DNA of 64,000 nucleotides from NCBI GenBank assembly GCA_024760525.1, contig CP060499.1, positions 2,749,501 to 2,813,500 of the forward strand, in the 5' to 3' direction. This DNA is from Nitrospira sp. (GTDB taxonomy: Bacteria > Nitrospirota > Nitrospiria > Nitrospirales > Nitrospiraceae). Each line of letters begins with the position of its first letter. Position 1 is the first letter of the stretch. This document shows positions 26,749 through 34,995 of the stretch, piece after piece. The position numbers and the translations under genes are program-made. The notes beneath the pieces were generated by a model. The model saw nothing but the letters and a program-made list of their open reading frames with translations. It searched no databases and had not been told where the DNA came from.

Positions 26749-26814
26749 CTTGATTCTCCTTTTGTTCGCACGTTCGCCACACAGTCCACCATTTGGTAGC
26801 CATGCATTCTGCGG

Positions 26815-27156
26815 TCACACCTTCTTGTCACCCGACAATCGCTCACGCTCCCTATGCATGGCCGTGCGACCGGCTTCGGCAGCCTCGGTGAGGACCGCCC
26901 GCTTGTCTTTGATGAACTCGCGGCCCTTATCCAGCGCCTGATCCACAACCTCGGTGGCTTTGTCGGCCAGATCATGGATATTCTCCTCGGCTCGTCGCAC
27001 ATACCCTCTCAACTGCTCCTGCGATTTACGACCGGACTGTGGGGCCAGCAACAACGCCGCCGCAGCTCCCAGCAACCCTCCGGTCACAAAAGCCCATCCC
27101 ACCACTCCTAATGAACACCCTCTGTTATCTGTGATCGAGCGTTCCTCATCTTCCAT
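26815..27156 (-). CDS. YtxH-domain (general stress) protein
   Basis: A 113-residue protein: a glycine/alanine-rich membrane segment (FVTGGLLGAAAALLLAPQSG) followed by the YtxH-typical SGRKSQEQLRGYV and a long charged helical tail. The Met at 27156 has a strong AAGGAGG Shine-Dalgarno. YtxH proteins in Bacillus belong to the general stress regulon; here the company of DUF3309, OmpA-like and DUF1328-like genes also suggests envelope or desiccation stress, by inference. Confidence 0.8.
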   Translation of the reverse strand: MEDEERSITDNRGCSLGVVGWAFVTGGLLGAAAALLLAPQSGRKSQEQLRGYVRRAEENIHDLADKATEVVDQALDKGREFIKDKRAVLTEAAEAGRTAMHRERERLSGDKKV

Positions 27157-27360
27157 TGAGCATCCCTCCTTCTCGGTGAATATGTGCCTTGACGATTCGG
27201 CTTTCATGTCGAACCGGACATATCCTCCCTAAACTTCTCCCTCTTAGCCTAGTATGACGAGAAGCGTTGGAGTAGTCCGGTCAATATCGCTCAGTACGCA
27301 AGCGCCTAAGCGCGTACCGTTACTTGCAAAAGAATCGTACGTCTACCCAAGGAGGCTCCA

Positions 27361-27819
27361 ATGGTAGCCATTCCAAAACTCGTCGTTGTCCTGTCGTGTG
27401 GATTGTTGCTATGTCTCGGGCTGGCCAACACGGCGCAGGCAAAGCATTCGCCTTCATCATCAGACATTATGAAAACTGACTCTCAATCCGACTCCGGGCT
27501 AGGCTTTCAATCCGATGATGGCAGGCAAAAGACCGCGGACGATAAGAAGAGCACTAACCGCGTAGAGGACGCCAAGAAAATCACGGGTGAACTGTTCCGT
27601 ATCAAAGACGGGAACTATTTCATCAAGGTGGAGGAGGGCAGAACCATACGTTTGCATACCGATAAAACAACCCAGATGATTGGGAAAATCATGAAGAGTG
27701 ACCGTATTGAGGCAATGGTGAACGATCAGAATCACGCGCTGTCCATTCGCTCGGTGCGAAAAACCGATGCTGGGCATGATAATAAACAGGGCCGCGATTC
27801 GCTCGGTTCAAAGAACTGA
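27361..27819 (+). CDS. Secreted hypothetical protein
   Basis: A 152-residue protein with a signal peptide ending in TAQA, a low-complexity Ser/Asp-rich linker (about 28-65) and a compact beta-rich part (about 75-140: GELFRIKDGNYFIKVEEG, then RTIRLHTDKTTQMIG). This folded part resembles small OB-like periplasmic domains but I cannot assign it. The Shine-Dalgarno CAAGGAGG sits just before the ATG. It is transcribed divergently from the YtxH cluster. Confidence 0.7.
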   Translation: MVAIPKLVVVLSCGLLLCLGLANTAQAKHSPSSSDIMKTDSQSDSGLGFQSDDGRQKTADDKKSTNRVEDAKKITGELFRIKDGNYFIKVEEGRTIRLHTDKTTQMIGKIMKSDRIEAMVNDQNHALSIRSVRKTDAGHDNKQGRDSLGSKN

Positions 27820-27939
27820 TGCCGCGCATGGAAGTGAAGCCGGCCGACTGACGCCACGCTTGAATCAGGTAACAGCGGCTCAAAGAGGCACTATATGGGC
27901 AACGCCGTAGTCCTGCAGTCACTCGACAGGCGAGAGGGA

Positions 27940-28641
27940 TCATCGAGGATAAAGCGCACGGCCTTCCTCTTCAGAGAACACACCTTTCTGGATGAGTAAC
28001 TGAATGAGCTTGTCGGTAGGGGTCGTGGTTGGAGTCGGCGACACATTCTCCTTCGTTTTCGCCGGAACGGGCGACCGTTTCGTACCATACACACGAAAAA
28101 CCGGAGTGAACACGATGAGATAGTCTTTGTTGCGAATGCGCACGGTAGCAGGACCACTTTCGGTGTAGGGGGGTAGGTTTGGACCGGATCCTCGAGGGAT
28201 GCGAAAGTAAGGTTTGTCGCCGTCTGCTTCGCCGTCCTGCCCCAGAACCTCCATGCGTGTCAGATTTGATTGGCTCGTGCCCGCCATCCATTCATCGCCA
28301 CCGATATTGGTGATCTTGTCAAGAACGATGATAAGCGACTCTCCCGCCAAAGGATCTGACGACAAGTTCTTCACACTCACATCGTACAGATACTCGCTAT
28401 TGAAGTTGTCGCGGCCTTTGAGAGTGACCACGACCTGAGCCGCTTTGTCGGTCAAGTCAACAAGTTGGTCCAATACTCCGGCCAGGACGTGGGGAGGAAA
28501 GACCGCACTCGCCACCAGACACAGAAGCGCCCCCCCTGCTCCGAGCCTCCGATGGGAAACACAACGCGAGAACGGTTCAGACGGATGTCTTGTCCGAGCC
28601 TGCGAACACTCTTTCACATTATCTGCCACCATACGGCTCAC
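27940..28641 (-). CDS. Exported hypothetical protein with C-terminal helix-linker
   Basis: A 233-residue product with a hydrophobic export segment at about 33-55 (GALLCLVASAVFPPHVLAG), a beta-sandwich-like body with SEYLYDVSVKNLSSDPLAGESLIIVLD, and a threonine/proline linker followed by a final helix ending EEEGRALYPR. The pre-signal region is unusually long; GTG 28641 and ATG 28632 are both possible and neither has a strong Shine-Dalgarno. The body looks like an Ig/CARDB-type fold, but no family is certain. Confidence 0.6.
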   Translation of the reverse strand: MSRMVADNVKECSQARTRHPSEPFSRCVSHRRLGAGGALLCLVASAVFPPHVLAGVLDQLVDLTDKAAQVVVTLKGRDNFNSEYLYDVSVKNLSSDPLAGESLIIVLDKITNIGGDEWMAGTSQSNLTRMEVLGQDGEADGDKPYFRIPRGSGPNLPPYTESGPATVRIRNKDYLIVFTPVFRVYGTKRSPVPAKTKENVSPTPTTTPTDKLIQLLIQKGVFSEEEGRALYPR

Positions 28642-28785
28642 TTTCTGCCATGCTCGGTTTCACGTTCCGGCGATTCAGGAATACTTTCTGCGACGCACGA
28701 GCAAATGTACAACACCTGGTCAGGACGACGGTATAATAGTAGCCCCCATCTCTCCGATGATGCCGGGATGCCTTATGCCGGCGGT

Positions 28786-28998
28786 TCAGGCGACCTGCCG
28801 ATGTCTCATCGGCTCGTGCGGCGCGTGAGCAGAAAGCGCGAGGCGCGGGCTCACGGACTGAGCGCAGATCGAACACAGATTCGGCCCTAGAGTTCTTGAA
28901 ACCACAGGCACACTCACAGATGCCGAGCCACATTTAGAACAGCAAACGGGCTCCATCTGGTCACAGTATTGATACGACCGGGCGACTCGACAGGTCAT
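28786..28998 (-). CDS. Small zinc-ribbon protein
   Basis: A 70-residue protein starting MTCRVARSYQYCDQMEPVCC, with CSKC and CSIC pairs about 27 residues apart that could bind one zinc ion. The frame continues upstream to 29136 and includes another CPFC pair. However, the Met at 28998 follows a strong GAGGAGGGGG Shine-Dalgarno, so the short form is preferred. A palindromic site at 29072-29098 lies about 75 bp upstream. Function unknown. Confidence 0.55.
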   Translation of the reverse strand: MTCRVARSYQYCDQMEPVCCSKCGSASVSVPVVSRTLGPNLCSICAQSVSPRLALSAHAPHEPMRHRQVA

Positions 28999-29071
28999 GA
29001 TGCCCCCTCCTCGGCTGAGAAAGACGGCGACTGCATATACATCTGACAACATGCCAACACGCCCGATGCCT

Positions 29072-29098
29072 GTCTGGTCACAATTGATCAGTGAGGAA
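29072..29098 (-). promoter_or_regulatory. Palindromic operator-like site, copy 1
   Basis: On the minus strand it contains CTGATCA-ATTG-TGACCAG, an inverted repeat with 6 of 7 matching arm positions. Most of its 27 bp recur at 29931-29957. Both copies lie upstream of minus-strand small genes, consistent with a shared regulator; a Crp/Fnr-family gene is close (30039-30707). Confidence 0.45.
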
Positions 29099-29244
29099 GA
29101 GATTTGCGTGTGGCAGAAAGGGCAGGTTGGACTCACATTGGGTGGGCGGAGTTTCGTTGATTGACCAGGTGAACTCTACGGGAAGTCGACGCAATGTTTT
29201 CTGAGGCGTTGGGCTGCTCCCGGGATTGCCTCAATCCTTCTCTC

Positions 29245-29712
29245 TTAAGACCGTCCCATCGCCTGCCGCAGGGGCTCACTGCGCTCCTGTCGATGATCGA
29301 GTTCCTCCAGCACGATCACGATGCTTGAGTCGTCGTGAGAATTGCGATCTGCCAATCCGAATCCACGCATCAGGATCCTGCGCCTTGCCCCAAGAAGGAC
29401 ACGCTTCAATTCGAAAAGCTCAAAGATATTGGCATCTCGGCGATGGTCCAGAGCTGTTTGGATCGCGTTCCGAAGGTCGAGAACGGACGCCGAATGAATC
29501 TCGCAGGCCCGCCCAATCTCAGCCTGATCGAAATGGCCTGTCAGTTCCAGGGCTCTGCGGTTCAGGTGGAGCAATTGCTGCCGACGAGAGAACATCAGAA
29601 TACCGGGCCGATAGCACGCTCTGTCATTCAACGGGATCGGCTCAGAGATTGCCCCTCGTCCACGTTGCATCCGTAATATAAGGTTTCTCCGCCTTATGGT
29701 TTCACCGCTCAT
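29245..29712 (-). CDS. PAS-like domain protein
   Basis: About 155 aa, starting MSGETIRRRNLILRMQRG at a Met with an AGGGAGG Shine-Dalgarno. The central GILMFSRRQQLLHLNRRALE is the typical first strand and helix of a PAS domain, and the end has a strand plus VLEELDHRQERS as seen at the C-terminal edge of PAS folds. No HTH, kinase or GGDEF output domain follows, so it is a lone sensor or a truncated regulator. The ligand is unknown. Confidence 0.6.
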   Translation of the reverse strand: MSGETIRRRNLILRMQRGRGAISEPIPLNDRACYRPGILMFSRRQQLLHLNRRALELTGHFDQAEIGRACEIHSASVLDLRNAIQTALDHRRDANIFELFELKRVLLGARRRILMRGFGLADRNSHDDSSIVIVLEELDHRQERSEPLRQAMGRS

Positions 29713-29930
29713 CTTGAGTCCCTCCCTACGATCAGAAAAAGCGTGTGGCCGTGCCGTGAAAGTTTGCCTCGAGGTTCCATTCATGGAAGGTTTCTCGTAC
29801 ACGCAGCCCTCGACAGCGTGGGAGGCGTGCCTGACATGTTCCTATCGAACTGGAGCCACGCCTCTTGTCTGTGTCAGAAGCACCAACAGCCTCTCCCTTA
29901 TGGACGAGCATAGTTAAGTAGACGACGTCC

Positions 29931-29957
29931 GTCTGTTCACAATTGTTCAGTAGGTAA
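29931..29957 (-). promoter_or_regulatory. Palindromic operator-like site, copy 2
   Basis: Contains CTGAACA-ATTG-TGAACAG on the minus strand, about 220 bp before the PAS-like gene. It matches the site at 29072-29098 at most positions, including the central CAATTG. The gap 29713-30038 holds nothing else recognisable. Confidence 0.45.
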
Positions 29958-30038
29958 ATATTATGGTGTGCCGCCACGGCCTGGAAGGAGCCTGGCTTGG
30001 CTATGCGGAGTCACCGACGTCGAATCAGTTGAAAGAAC

Positions 30039-30707
30039 TCAGTCGTGAAGAACGACATTGAGGAGAGAACTATGCACATGCAATCCGTGGTTCCGGCGTA
30101 ACCCGCCTCTATAATCAATGAACCCTAACTTGCGGAACTTATTCATAAAGAAACTGACGCGAGAGCGGGTGGTGCCGATCATCTCGGCCAACGTTTCCTG
30201 GCTGATCTTCGCAATGACCGTCTCCGGCTTACTCTCCTTCCCAAAGTGGGCCAACAACAGTAGCGCGCGCGCCAGCCGTTTCTCACTGGAATTAAACAGT
30301 TGATCCACTAAATCCTCTTGGACTCGAATCGAGTGCACCAGCAAATAGGACATAAATGCCTCGGCGAACGTGGGTTGATCGCGAAGCAGGCGAAGCATGA
30401 CGGCTTTGTCGATGCGGAGAATCTGGGAGTCTTCCAGGGTCGTCGCCGTCGCCGGTCGAACAGTCTGTCCCACCAGGCAGGACTCTCCTACAAAGGCACC
30501 GGACTCAAGGATCGCCACGACGGCTTCCTTGCCATGTGCCGAGACCACGGTCAGTTTAACCTTGCCGGCCTGGACATAGAACACTTCGTCAGCTGTATCC
30601 CCTTGTGAGAAGATAATCTGCTTCTTGCGACACGCGAGCATCGTTTTGCCCTTGTCGATCTTCGTGAGGAAGGTGCCCAGATTGAACGGTATGTGCATGC
30701 GTGCCAT
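30039..30707 (-). CDS. Crp/Fnr-family transcriptional regulator
   Basis: A 222-residue regulator with an N-terminal cyclic-nucleotide-binding-like domain (about 20-130: FSQGDTADEVFYVQAGKVKL, GESCLVG) and a C-terminal winged helix (about 150-215) with the HTH ISQETLAEMIGTTRSRVSFFM. The four-cysteine Fe-S cluster pattern of Fnr is absent, so this is not a classical oxygen sensor. The Shine-Dalgarno AAAGGAGGGTGATC is very strong. It may control the surrounding stress genes; the palindromes at 29072 and 29931 are candidate targets, unproven. Confidence 0.9.
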   Translation of the reverse strand: MARMHIPFNLGTFLTKIDKGKTMLACRKKQIIFSQGDTADEVFYVQAGKVKLTVVSAHGKEAVVAILESGAFVGESCLVGQTVRPATATTLEDSQILRIDKAVMLRLLRDQPTFAEAFMSYLLVHSIRVQEDLVDQLFNSSEKRLARALLLLAHFGKESKPETVIAKISQETLAEMIGTTRSRVSFFMNKFRKLGFIDYRGGLRRNHGLHVHSSLLNVVLHD

Positions 30708-30884
30708 TGATCACCCTCCTTTTCATTTCGAGCGAAAGAGCCAGCCCTTGACGTGCAGAATGCTATGGTCGTACCCAGAGCCGTTGGTCATCCATCAGAG
30801 GCTATGCACTTCCTTCGCAGTCATGATGTTCACCGCTTCACGGTCAAGACGAACCTGAAACAACGGACCATGCTCCGTTTTCTG

Positions 30885-31253
30885 TCATGCCGCGCGAAAT
30901 ACCGCTAGCAGATCACTCAATGCCATGGTCTTGTGTTTCAGCATGGCCCGTTCTACTTTCAGCTCATTCAGAGCGACCGCCTTCGCGTCTCCTTCCGCGA
31001 GGCAGGACTCGATAAGCGAACACACCCGATTGCACTCCTGCTCGACCTTCGCCTTGACCACCTGATTGACAGACAGCATGTCCAGCACAGTGGCCTTGGT
31101 CGAGGCGAGATGCGACTGTAATTCGGCTTCCGGATAGCTGATACGCGCTGCCTCGCTCACACATCGATCCATGCTTTGCGCTAAGAAGACGTACAATCTG
31201 GCCAGCGTATCCGTGACCTCGATATGATTATGAATGACGGATGGGGTCTTCAT
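30885..31253 (-). CDS. Helical hypothetical protein
   Basis: A 122-residue cytoplasmic protein predicted to be almost all helix, with two Cys (RVCSLIESC region) and a leucine-rich end. Starts MKTPSVIHNHIEVTDTLARL with a GAGAAGGAG Shine-Dalgarno. No family is recognised. It lies between the Crp/Fnr regulator and the 31320 gene on the same strand. Confidence 0.6.
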   Translation of the reverse strand: MKTPSVIHNHIEVTDTLARLYVFLAQSMDRCVSEAARISYPEAELQSHLASTKATVLDMLSVNQVVKAKVEQECNRVCSLIESCLAEGDAKAVALNELKVERAMLKHKTMALSDLLAVFRAA

Positions 31254-31319
31254 GCTTCATGCTCCTTCTCGTTACAGACGCTCGTGCGTCTGGGTGGTCG
31301 AGTGCGTATCCTGGGGTGA

Positions 31320-31505
31320 CTAGCTACCCGGTCGTGGCGTGGTTTCTACGGAAAGACTCGACTCCGATGACCCCTGCATCGACGCCTTCAATGCTTCGAT
31401 AGCCTTCGCGACGTCCTGTTCCGTCGATCCAAACCGATCTCCCATCACCTTGATGGCCTGAGCGATCGCTTTCTTCATCTTCAGGATTTGTTCTTCAGAT
31501 ACCAT
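31320..31505 (-). CDS. Small hypothetical protein (61 aa)
   Basis: Starts MVSEEQILKMKKAIAQAIK; the Met at 31505 has a GAGAGGAGG Shine-Dalgarno. An amphipathic helix pair covers the first 45 residues, followed by a Ser/Thr-rich tail. It lies 43 bp after the DUF1328-like gene and is probably co-transcribed with it. Confidence 0.55.
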   Translation of the reverse strand: MVSEEQILKMKKAIAQAIKVMGDRFGSTEQDVAKAIEALKASMQGSSESSLSVETTPRPGS

Positions 31506-31548
31506 GATCCTCCTCTCGCTCGTGAAACTCCGTGACGAATCTAATCGA

Positions 31549-31716
31549 TCAGGACACCCCAACGGTGCGTCGCGCCGTCCAGTGGATTACCAGCAAGACG
31601 ATTCCGCTCAAAAGCAGAGTCCAGGAACTCTGCGTCGCAACCGGGGCCACTCCAGCCAAATTCAAGGCCCCAGCAGCCAACCCGATGAATAGGAACACCG
31701 CTGCGTAGCACACCAT
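31549..31716 (-). CDS. DUF1328/YtjA-like small membrane protein
   Basis: A 55-residue protein with two membrane helices and the family-like pattern MVCYAAVFLFIGLAAGALN then LAGVA, followed by a second hydrophobic helix and a basic tail. The Met at 31716 has a GAGAGGAG Shine-Dalgarno. DUF1328 proteins are small stress-linked inner-membrane proteins. It is the first gene downstream of repeat element B, about 137 bp away. Confidence 0.65.
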   Translation of the reverse strand: MVCYAAVFLFIGLAAGALNLAGVAPVATQSSWTLLLSGIVLLVIHWTARRTVGVS

Positions 31717-31852
31717 GTTGAACTCCTCTCCAGAGTTGGGGAGCACTATCAGGAACGTCTTTGCTCGCTGCCCTCACTTCCAGTCGACTACGCCCTGGCG
31801 GCATAACCCATGAATCGCCAATCGTGGGAAACGATCGTCGCCTGAAGATCCT

Positions 31853-31954
31853 CTCTGGCGTTGAAGCGGCGGAGACTGAAAAATCGGTCGCGCCAGTGAA
31901 GGAGCCGAATCGCGCGAGGGACTTAGGACAGCCGGCGTAGCCCGAACGTCAGAG
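31853..31954 (-). repeat. Dispersed about 100-bp element, copy B (candidate structured leader)
   Basis: Arms: CTCTGGCG 31853-31860 with CGTCAGAG 31947-31954 (one G-T pair); GACTG 31874-31878 with CAGCC 31929-31933 (a G-U pair keeps the helix on the minus-strand RNA); TCGCGC 31888-31893 with GCGCGA 31912-31917. The arm order is the same as in copy A. It lies upstream of the minus-strand DUF1328-like gene. Confidence 0.65.
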
Positions 31955-32021
31955 GATACAGCGATGCATCGATCATGCTACCCGTCACAACCCACATCAG
32001 AAACATGACCTCATATGACTC

Positions 32022-32051
32022 ACGCTACGCGCTTTAACTATAAATAGTCAA
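32022..32051 (-). promoter_or_regulatory. Candidate promoter with overlapping dyad upstream of element B
   Basis: Minus strand: TTGACT (32051-32046), an 18-bp gap, TAGCGT (32027-32022). TTGACT is the left half of a near-palindrome TTGACTAT-TT-ATAGTTAA, which looks like an operator. The divergent XRE-type regulator gene starts at 32138. Confidence 0.4.
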
Positions 32052-32086
32052 GTATTATGTTGCTATGCACTTGATCTCCTTCTATT

Positions 32087-32109
32087 ATTGACCACAATTA
32101 GTTAACCAC
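32087..32109. promoter_or_regulatory. TTGACC-N8-TTAACC block shared with copy A region
   Basis: 23 bp matching 14593-14615 at 18 positions and starting the same 41 bp from AGTCAA. It sits about 30 bp upstream of the XRE-type regulator start, where it could be an autoregulatory site. Confidence 0.45.
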
Positions 32110-32137
32110 TTCGTTACATCGCAAAAGGACGATCTTT

Positions 32138-33016
32138 ATGGACGTTGCGCTGCTCATCAGGAATCGATTGAAAGAGCTGGGGCTGGGTCAACGGACTCTC
32201 GCCCGTGCGGCTCACGTGACCGAATCATATATCTCGCAGTTACTCACACAAAAAAAGCTGCCGCCGGCGCCGAATCGGACCGACATGTACGATAAGATCG
32301 GACGAGTGCTGAAATTGCCGCCGGGACAACTTGCCAAACTTGCCGATCAACAGCGCCGAGAACAGCTCAGGAAGCGGCTGGGAGATCAGCCGAATCCGTT
32401 GTTGCATGACGTGCGAGAATTGATCCTCCGCAAGTGTCATCCCGGGAAAACCCGGCAGATCCGCGCGATTTTTGAGAAACAACCTTTCGGCGAACTCGAA
32501 CGCTTCGTCACACAGAAACTCCTCGGCGTCGTCAAAAGTGTGGCTCGGCAGGAACTCGACAATCCGATGTGGGTTCGCCAGGTGGCTCGACTGAACAAGA
32601 AAAGTTACCCACAGATGCGCGTCACCGTGCTGGAGTTCCTGGATACGACGATTTTCGATCTCTCGAACGAGAACTGCATCGCGTTTCTCGATCCCCTGAT
32701 CGAATCCTGGAATATTGACCTCGTCACCTTTTGCATTGAGATTGTCTTGAACCGCCGGGTGGCACCAGGCCACCACAAGACATTCGAGTTTATGGAAAGA
32801 AGACCGGACAAGACTTCGGGAGAGGAACCAGGCCTAAAGGAGTTTCTCCAAGATCCCTTACTGAGCGGGGATGCGACCGAGGAGGAACTTCTCTTTCTTC
32901 GCACACTGACGTTTGATAACAAACGACCAACCTCGCTCTACTATTACCGTGAGCTTCAGAGCCTGAGAGACCCCCTGCATTTTCAGGCCTCTGACAAGAA
33001 ACTTTCTCCACGGTAA
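32138..33016 (+). CDS. XRE-type helix-turn-helix regulator
   Basis: A 292-residue protein. The first about 65 residues form an XRE/Cro HTH (IRNRLKELGLGQRTLARAAH, then VTESYISQLLTQKK as recognition helix). The remaining 220 residues are a mostly helical domain I do not recognise (several basic stretches, a CIAFLDPLIESW segment). The ATG has an AAGGA Shine-Dalgarno. The gene is divergent from the element-B cluster, and its upstream DNA carries the conserved 23-bp block, so it is a good candidate for the factor that reads these sites. This is inference. Confidence 0.75.
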   Translation: MDVALLIRNRLKELGLGQRTLARAAHVTESYISQLLTQKKLPPAPNRTDMYDKIGRVLKLPPGQLAKLADQQRREQLRKRLGDQPNPLLHDVRELILRKCHPGKTRQIRAIFEKQPFGELERFVTQKLLGVVKSVARQELDNPMWVRQVARLNKKSYPQMRVTVLEFLDTTIFDLSNENCIAFLDPLIESWNIDLVTFCIEIVLNRRVAPGHHKTFEFMERRPDKTSGEEPGLKEFLQDPLLSGDATEEELLFLRTLTFDNKRPTSLYYYRELQSLRDPLHFQASDKKLSPR

Positions 33017-33034
33017 CAACGCACTGGCACCTTG

Positions 33035-33145
33035 TTACTTGGTCAGAACGACAGTCACAAGCAGAGCAACCCCCCAGGTAATCGCATACGCAAGCAAGAG
33101 GAGTTCCGCTGCCATCGCTTGTCTAAAATCACGCCACTTGCTCAT
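33035..33145 (-). CDS. 36-aa single-span membrane microprotein
   Basis: ATG at 33145 to TAA at 33037-33035, with a GAGGAAACC Shine-Dalgarno. A charged N-terminus (MSKWRDFRQAMAAE) is followed by one hydrophobic helix of about 20 residues ending in VVLTK. It resembles other tiny inner-membrane proteins; no function is known. It is convergent with the XRE gene. Confidence 0.5.
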   Translation of the reverse strand: MSKWRDFRQAMAAELLLLAYAITWGVALLVTVVLTK

Positions 33146-33320
33146 GGTTTCCTCACGGCATTAATCTTTCGCCTTATGCACTGAATAAACTGTCTGATCC
33201 TCACGTGGTCTTTGCTGTCGGATTCTTAATCGTAAATCCTGAAGGATGCGCGCGATCCACAAGTGATCAACTTTCGTGCTGATCAGCAAAGGAGCGCTCT
33301 GTGATGATGGTCCCTGTGGT

Positions 33321-33533
33321 TCACCTCACTCGACCTTTTCCAGACCTGGCCATCGGTGACCCAGGTGGGCGTGCGCTGCTCCGAGTCGGTTGACTGTGAC
33401 TCACTTGATTCGCCTCAATCCCTGGGTCCGTCGTCGCACCGCAGAGGAGGCAACGCCATCCCAATATCGGAGGCTGCCCCATGTCTCTCATTTGGATGGC
33501 GACCAAGAGACCTTGGCAACGTAGACAGCGCAT
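33321..33533 (-). CDS. Small zinc-ribbon protein (70 aa)
   Basis: Two Cys pairs, MRCLRC at the start and WRCLLCG at about residue 27, followed by TTDPGIEANQ. This two-pair ribbon with a tryptophan before the second pair recurs in small uncharacterised proteins of nitrifiers (recalled, not searched). The Shine-Dalgarno AGGAGAT lies before the ATG. The C-terminus is basic and low in complexity. Role unknown. Confidence 0.6.
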   Translation of the reverse strand: MRCLRCQGLLVAIQMRDMGQPPILGWRCLLCGATTDPGIEANQVSHSQPTRSSARPPGSPMARSGKGRVR

Positions 33534-33691
33534 GACATCTCCTATGGGTTCTTTCTACAACACCCTTCTCAAGGTCCCATTCCAGATAAGGGATGCATAT
33601 ATGGAATTGGAGTAACTTCGAAAGAAGCAATACCACCACACCTCGGCGATGAAATCCCATGGCCTGAACATGCAGGCCTCCTTCCCGAAAC

Positions 33692-34264
33692 CTAGCAAGC
33701 TTTGGATGGATGGTTTGGGGATGCGACATTAAAGACCGCGAGATTCGGATGCTGGAACTCCAGCCGTTTCTCGCGTATCTGAAACGCACGATCCCCAATT
33801 GCCAACAGCTGTTGTTTGTTGAGATACAGGTCCCGCTTGTCATAGACGGCCCACTCGTATTCCCGAGTCATCGCCAGGGCATCCACCGGACAGGCTTGAA
33901 CACACAGTCCACAAAATAAACAGCGTGTCATGTCCATCGAGTACGCACGTGCGTATCGCTTCGTCGGTTCCCCTGGGACTTCTGCGCTCTCAACGGCGAT
34001 GACGCGAGAGGGACAAGCAGCCTCACAAAGATCACACCCGACGCACTTCTCGGTTTCATCTTCATACCGCAACAAGGCCAACATGCCCCGATAATTATCC
34101 GGCAGAATCCGCTTCTCGTGTGGATACTGAAGGGTGATCGGCTTGTAGTGAATGAGATGGCTCATGGTCGACTGCATTCCCACAGCAATCTCATAGAAGG
34201 TGATCAGCTTGATCCACGCCGTGAACCCTCGATACCGCCTTGCCCATCTCTCGTTCAGTCTCAT
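33692..34264 (-). CDS. nuoI: NuoI-like 2x[4Fe-4S] ferredoxin subunit
   Basis: A 190-residue protein with two complete cluster motifs, CVGCDLCEAACP and CLFCGLCVQACP, plus the YAIDMTRC-like stretch (here YSMDMTRC) typical of NADH:quinone oxidoreductase subunit I, which passes electrons between peripheral clusters. The N-terminal part lies along the membrane in complex I. The Met at 34264 overlaps the stop of the upstream PsiE-like gene (ATGA), so the two are translationally coupled; the in-frame extension to 34315 is less likely. No other nuo gene is within the window, so this is an orphan copy and may serve an alternative complex. Confidence 0.85.
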   Translation of the reverse strand: MRLNERWARRYRGFTAWIKLITFYEIAVGMQSTMSHLIHYKPITLQYPHEKRILPDNYRGMLALLRYEDETEKCVGCDLCEAACPSRVIAVESAEVPGEPTKRYARAYSMDMTRCLFCGLCVQACPVDALAMTREYEWAVYDKRDLYLNKQQLLAIGDRAFQIREKRLEFQHPNLAVFNVASPNHPSKAC

Positions 34265-34881
34265 GTGTATTCTTTCTTGAACTTGACGAGCGGTCCGTCG
34301 ATTCCCCACCGACACGACTCTGCGCTCTCACCCTTGCGATCAGGTCCCCGAGTCACTTCAGTCCGTTCCGTCATGGCCGGGAGGGATGCCCGCCGTGAGA
34401 CATGGATGGCTACAATCAAAACCACGACGACGAGCACATTCGCCCCAAGATCCATGAGATAGCGGTTGAACACCAGATCGGTGAGTTCATTCATATACGA
34501 AATTTGAGCTCCGGTGGTCAGAATGCGCCGGGTTGACGCAATCACGCAGATGTACAGGAACGGTTCCAGGGTAATGACTCTGGTCTTTACGAAATTAATG
34601 GTGGTCCTGAACAGCTCCAACAAGATGATGACCAATAAGAGATCATGCACCAGCCCGAGGACCGCGAGCACCGCGTCGGATCCCACTCCACTCATGAAGG
34701 CATACCACGCACGGACAAACAGCACGATGCTGACGGCCAGGAAACTCACTCCTGTCGTGACGTACCCGAGCCCGTCCAGGGTCTCCATCACTTTGACCGC
34801 CTTATCGCCGAAGACCCCGTCCAAGAAGGACCATCGGTTTGTCGGGCTTCGTCTGCTCGTTGCGATCGCACCGTCCATCAT
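34261..34881 (-). CDS. PsiE-family membrane protein
   Basis: A 206-residue inner-membrane protein with about four helices: YVTTGVSFLAVSIVLFV, VLGLVHDLLLVIILLEL, a shorter one around FLYICVIASTRRIL and LGANVLVVVVLIVAIHV. The ILLELFRTTINFVKTR and EPFLYICVIASTRRIL segments are typical of the phosphate-starvation-inducible PsiE family. Function in bacteria is not known. It overlaps the nuoI-like gene by 4 nt, an unusual pairing. Confidence 0.75.
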   Translation of the reverse strand: MMDGAIATSRRSPTNRWSFLDGVFGDKAVKVMETLDGLGYVTTGVSFLAVSIVLFVRAWYAFMSGVGSDAVLAVLGLVHDLLLVIILLELFRTTINFVKTRVITLEPFLYICVIASTRRILTTGAQISYMNELTDLVFNRYLMDLGANVLVVVVLIVAIHVSRRASLPAMTERTEVTRGPDRKGESAESCRWGIDGPLVKFKKEYT

Positions 34882-34995
34882 TTCCCCTTCTCCGCTCTTC
34901 GGTGTCCTGTCCTCGCAGAAGGACTACGGCTCACCATAGACGAACACCGCTCTCTGCCAACGTCATGCGCCTGCCTTTGTCCGCGTATTGACCGA

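Noticed and set aside
29072..29098. LexA (SOS) box
   Set aside because: The CTG and CAG ends are 12 bp apart, not the spacing of known LexA boxes, and the downstream genes are not SOS genes.
33415..33843. Minus-strand frame of 142 codons
   Set aside because: Overlaps the nuoI-like gene in another frame; the zinc-ribbon gene at 33321-33533 better explains its downstream end.
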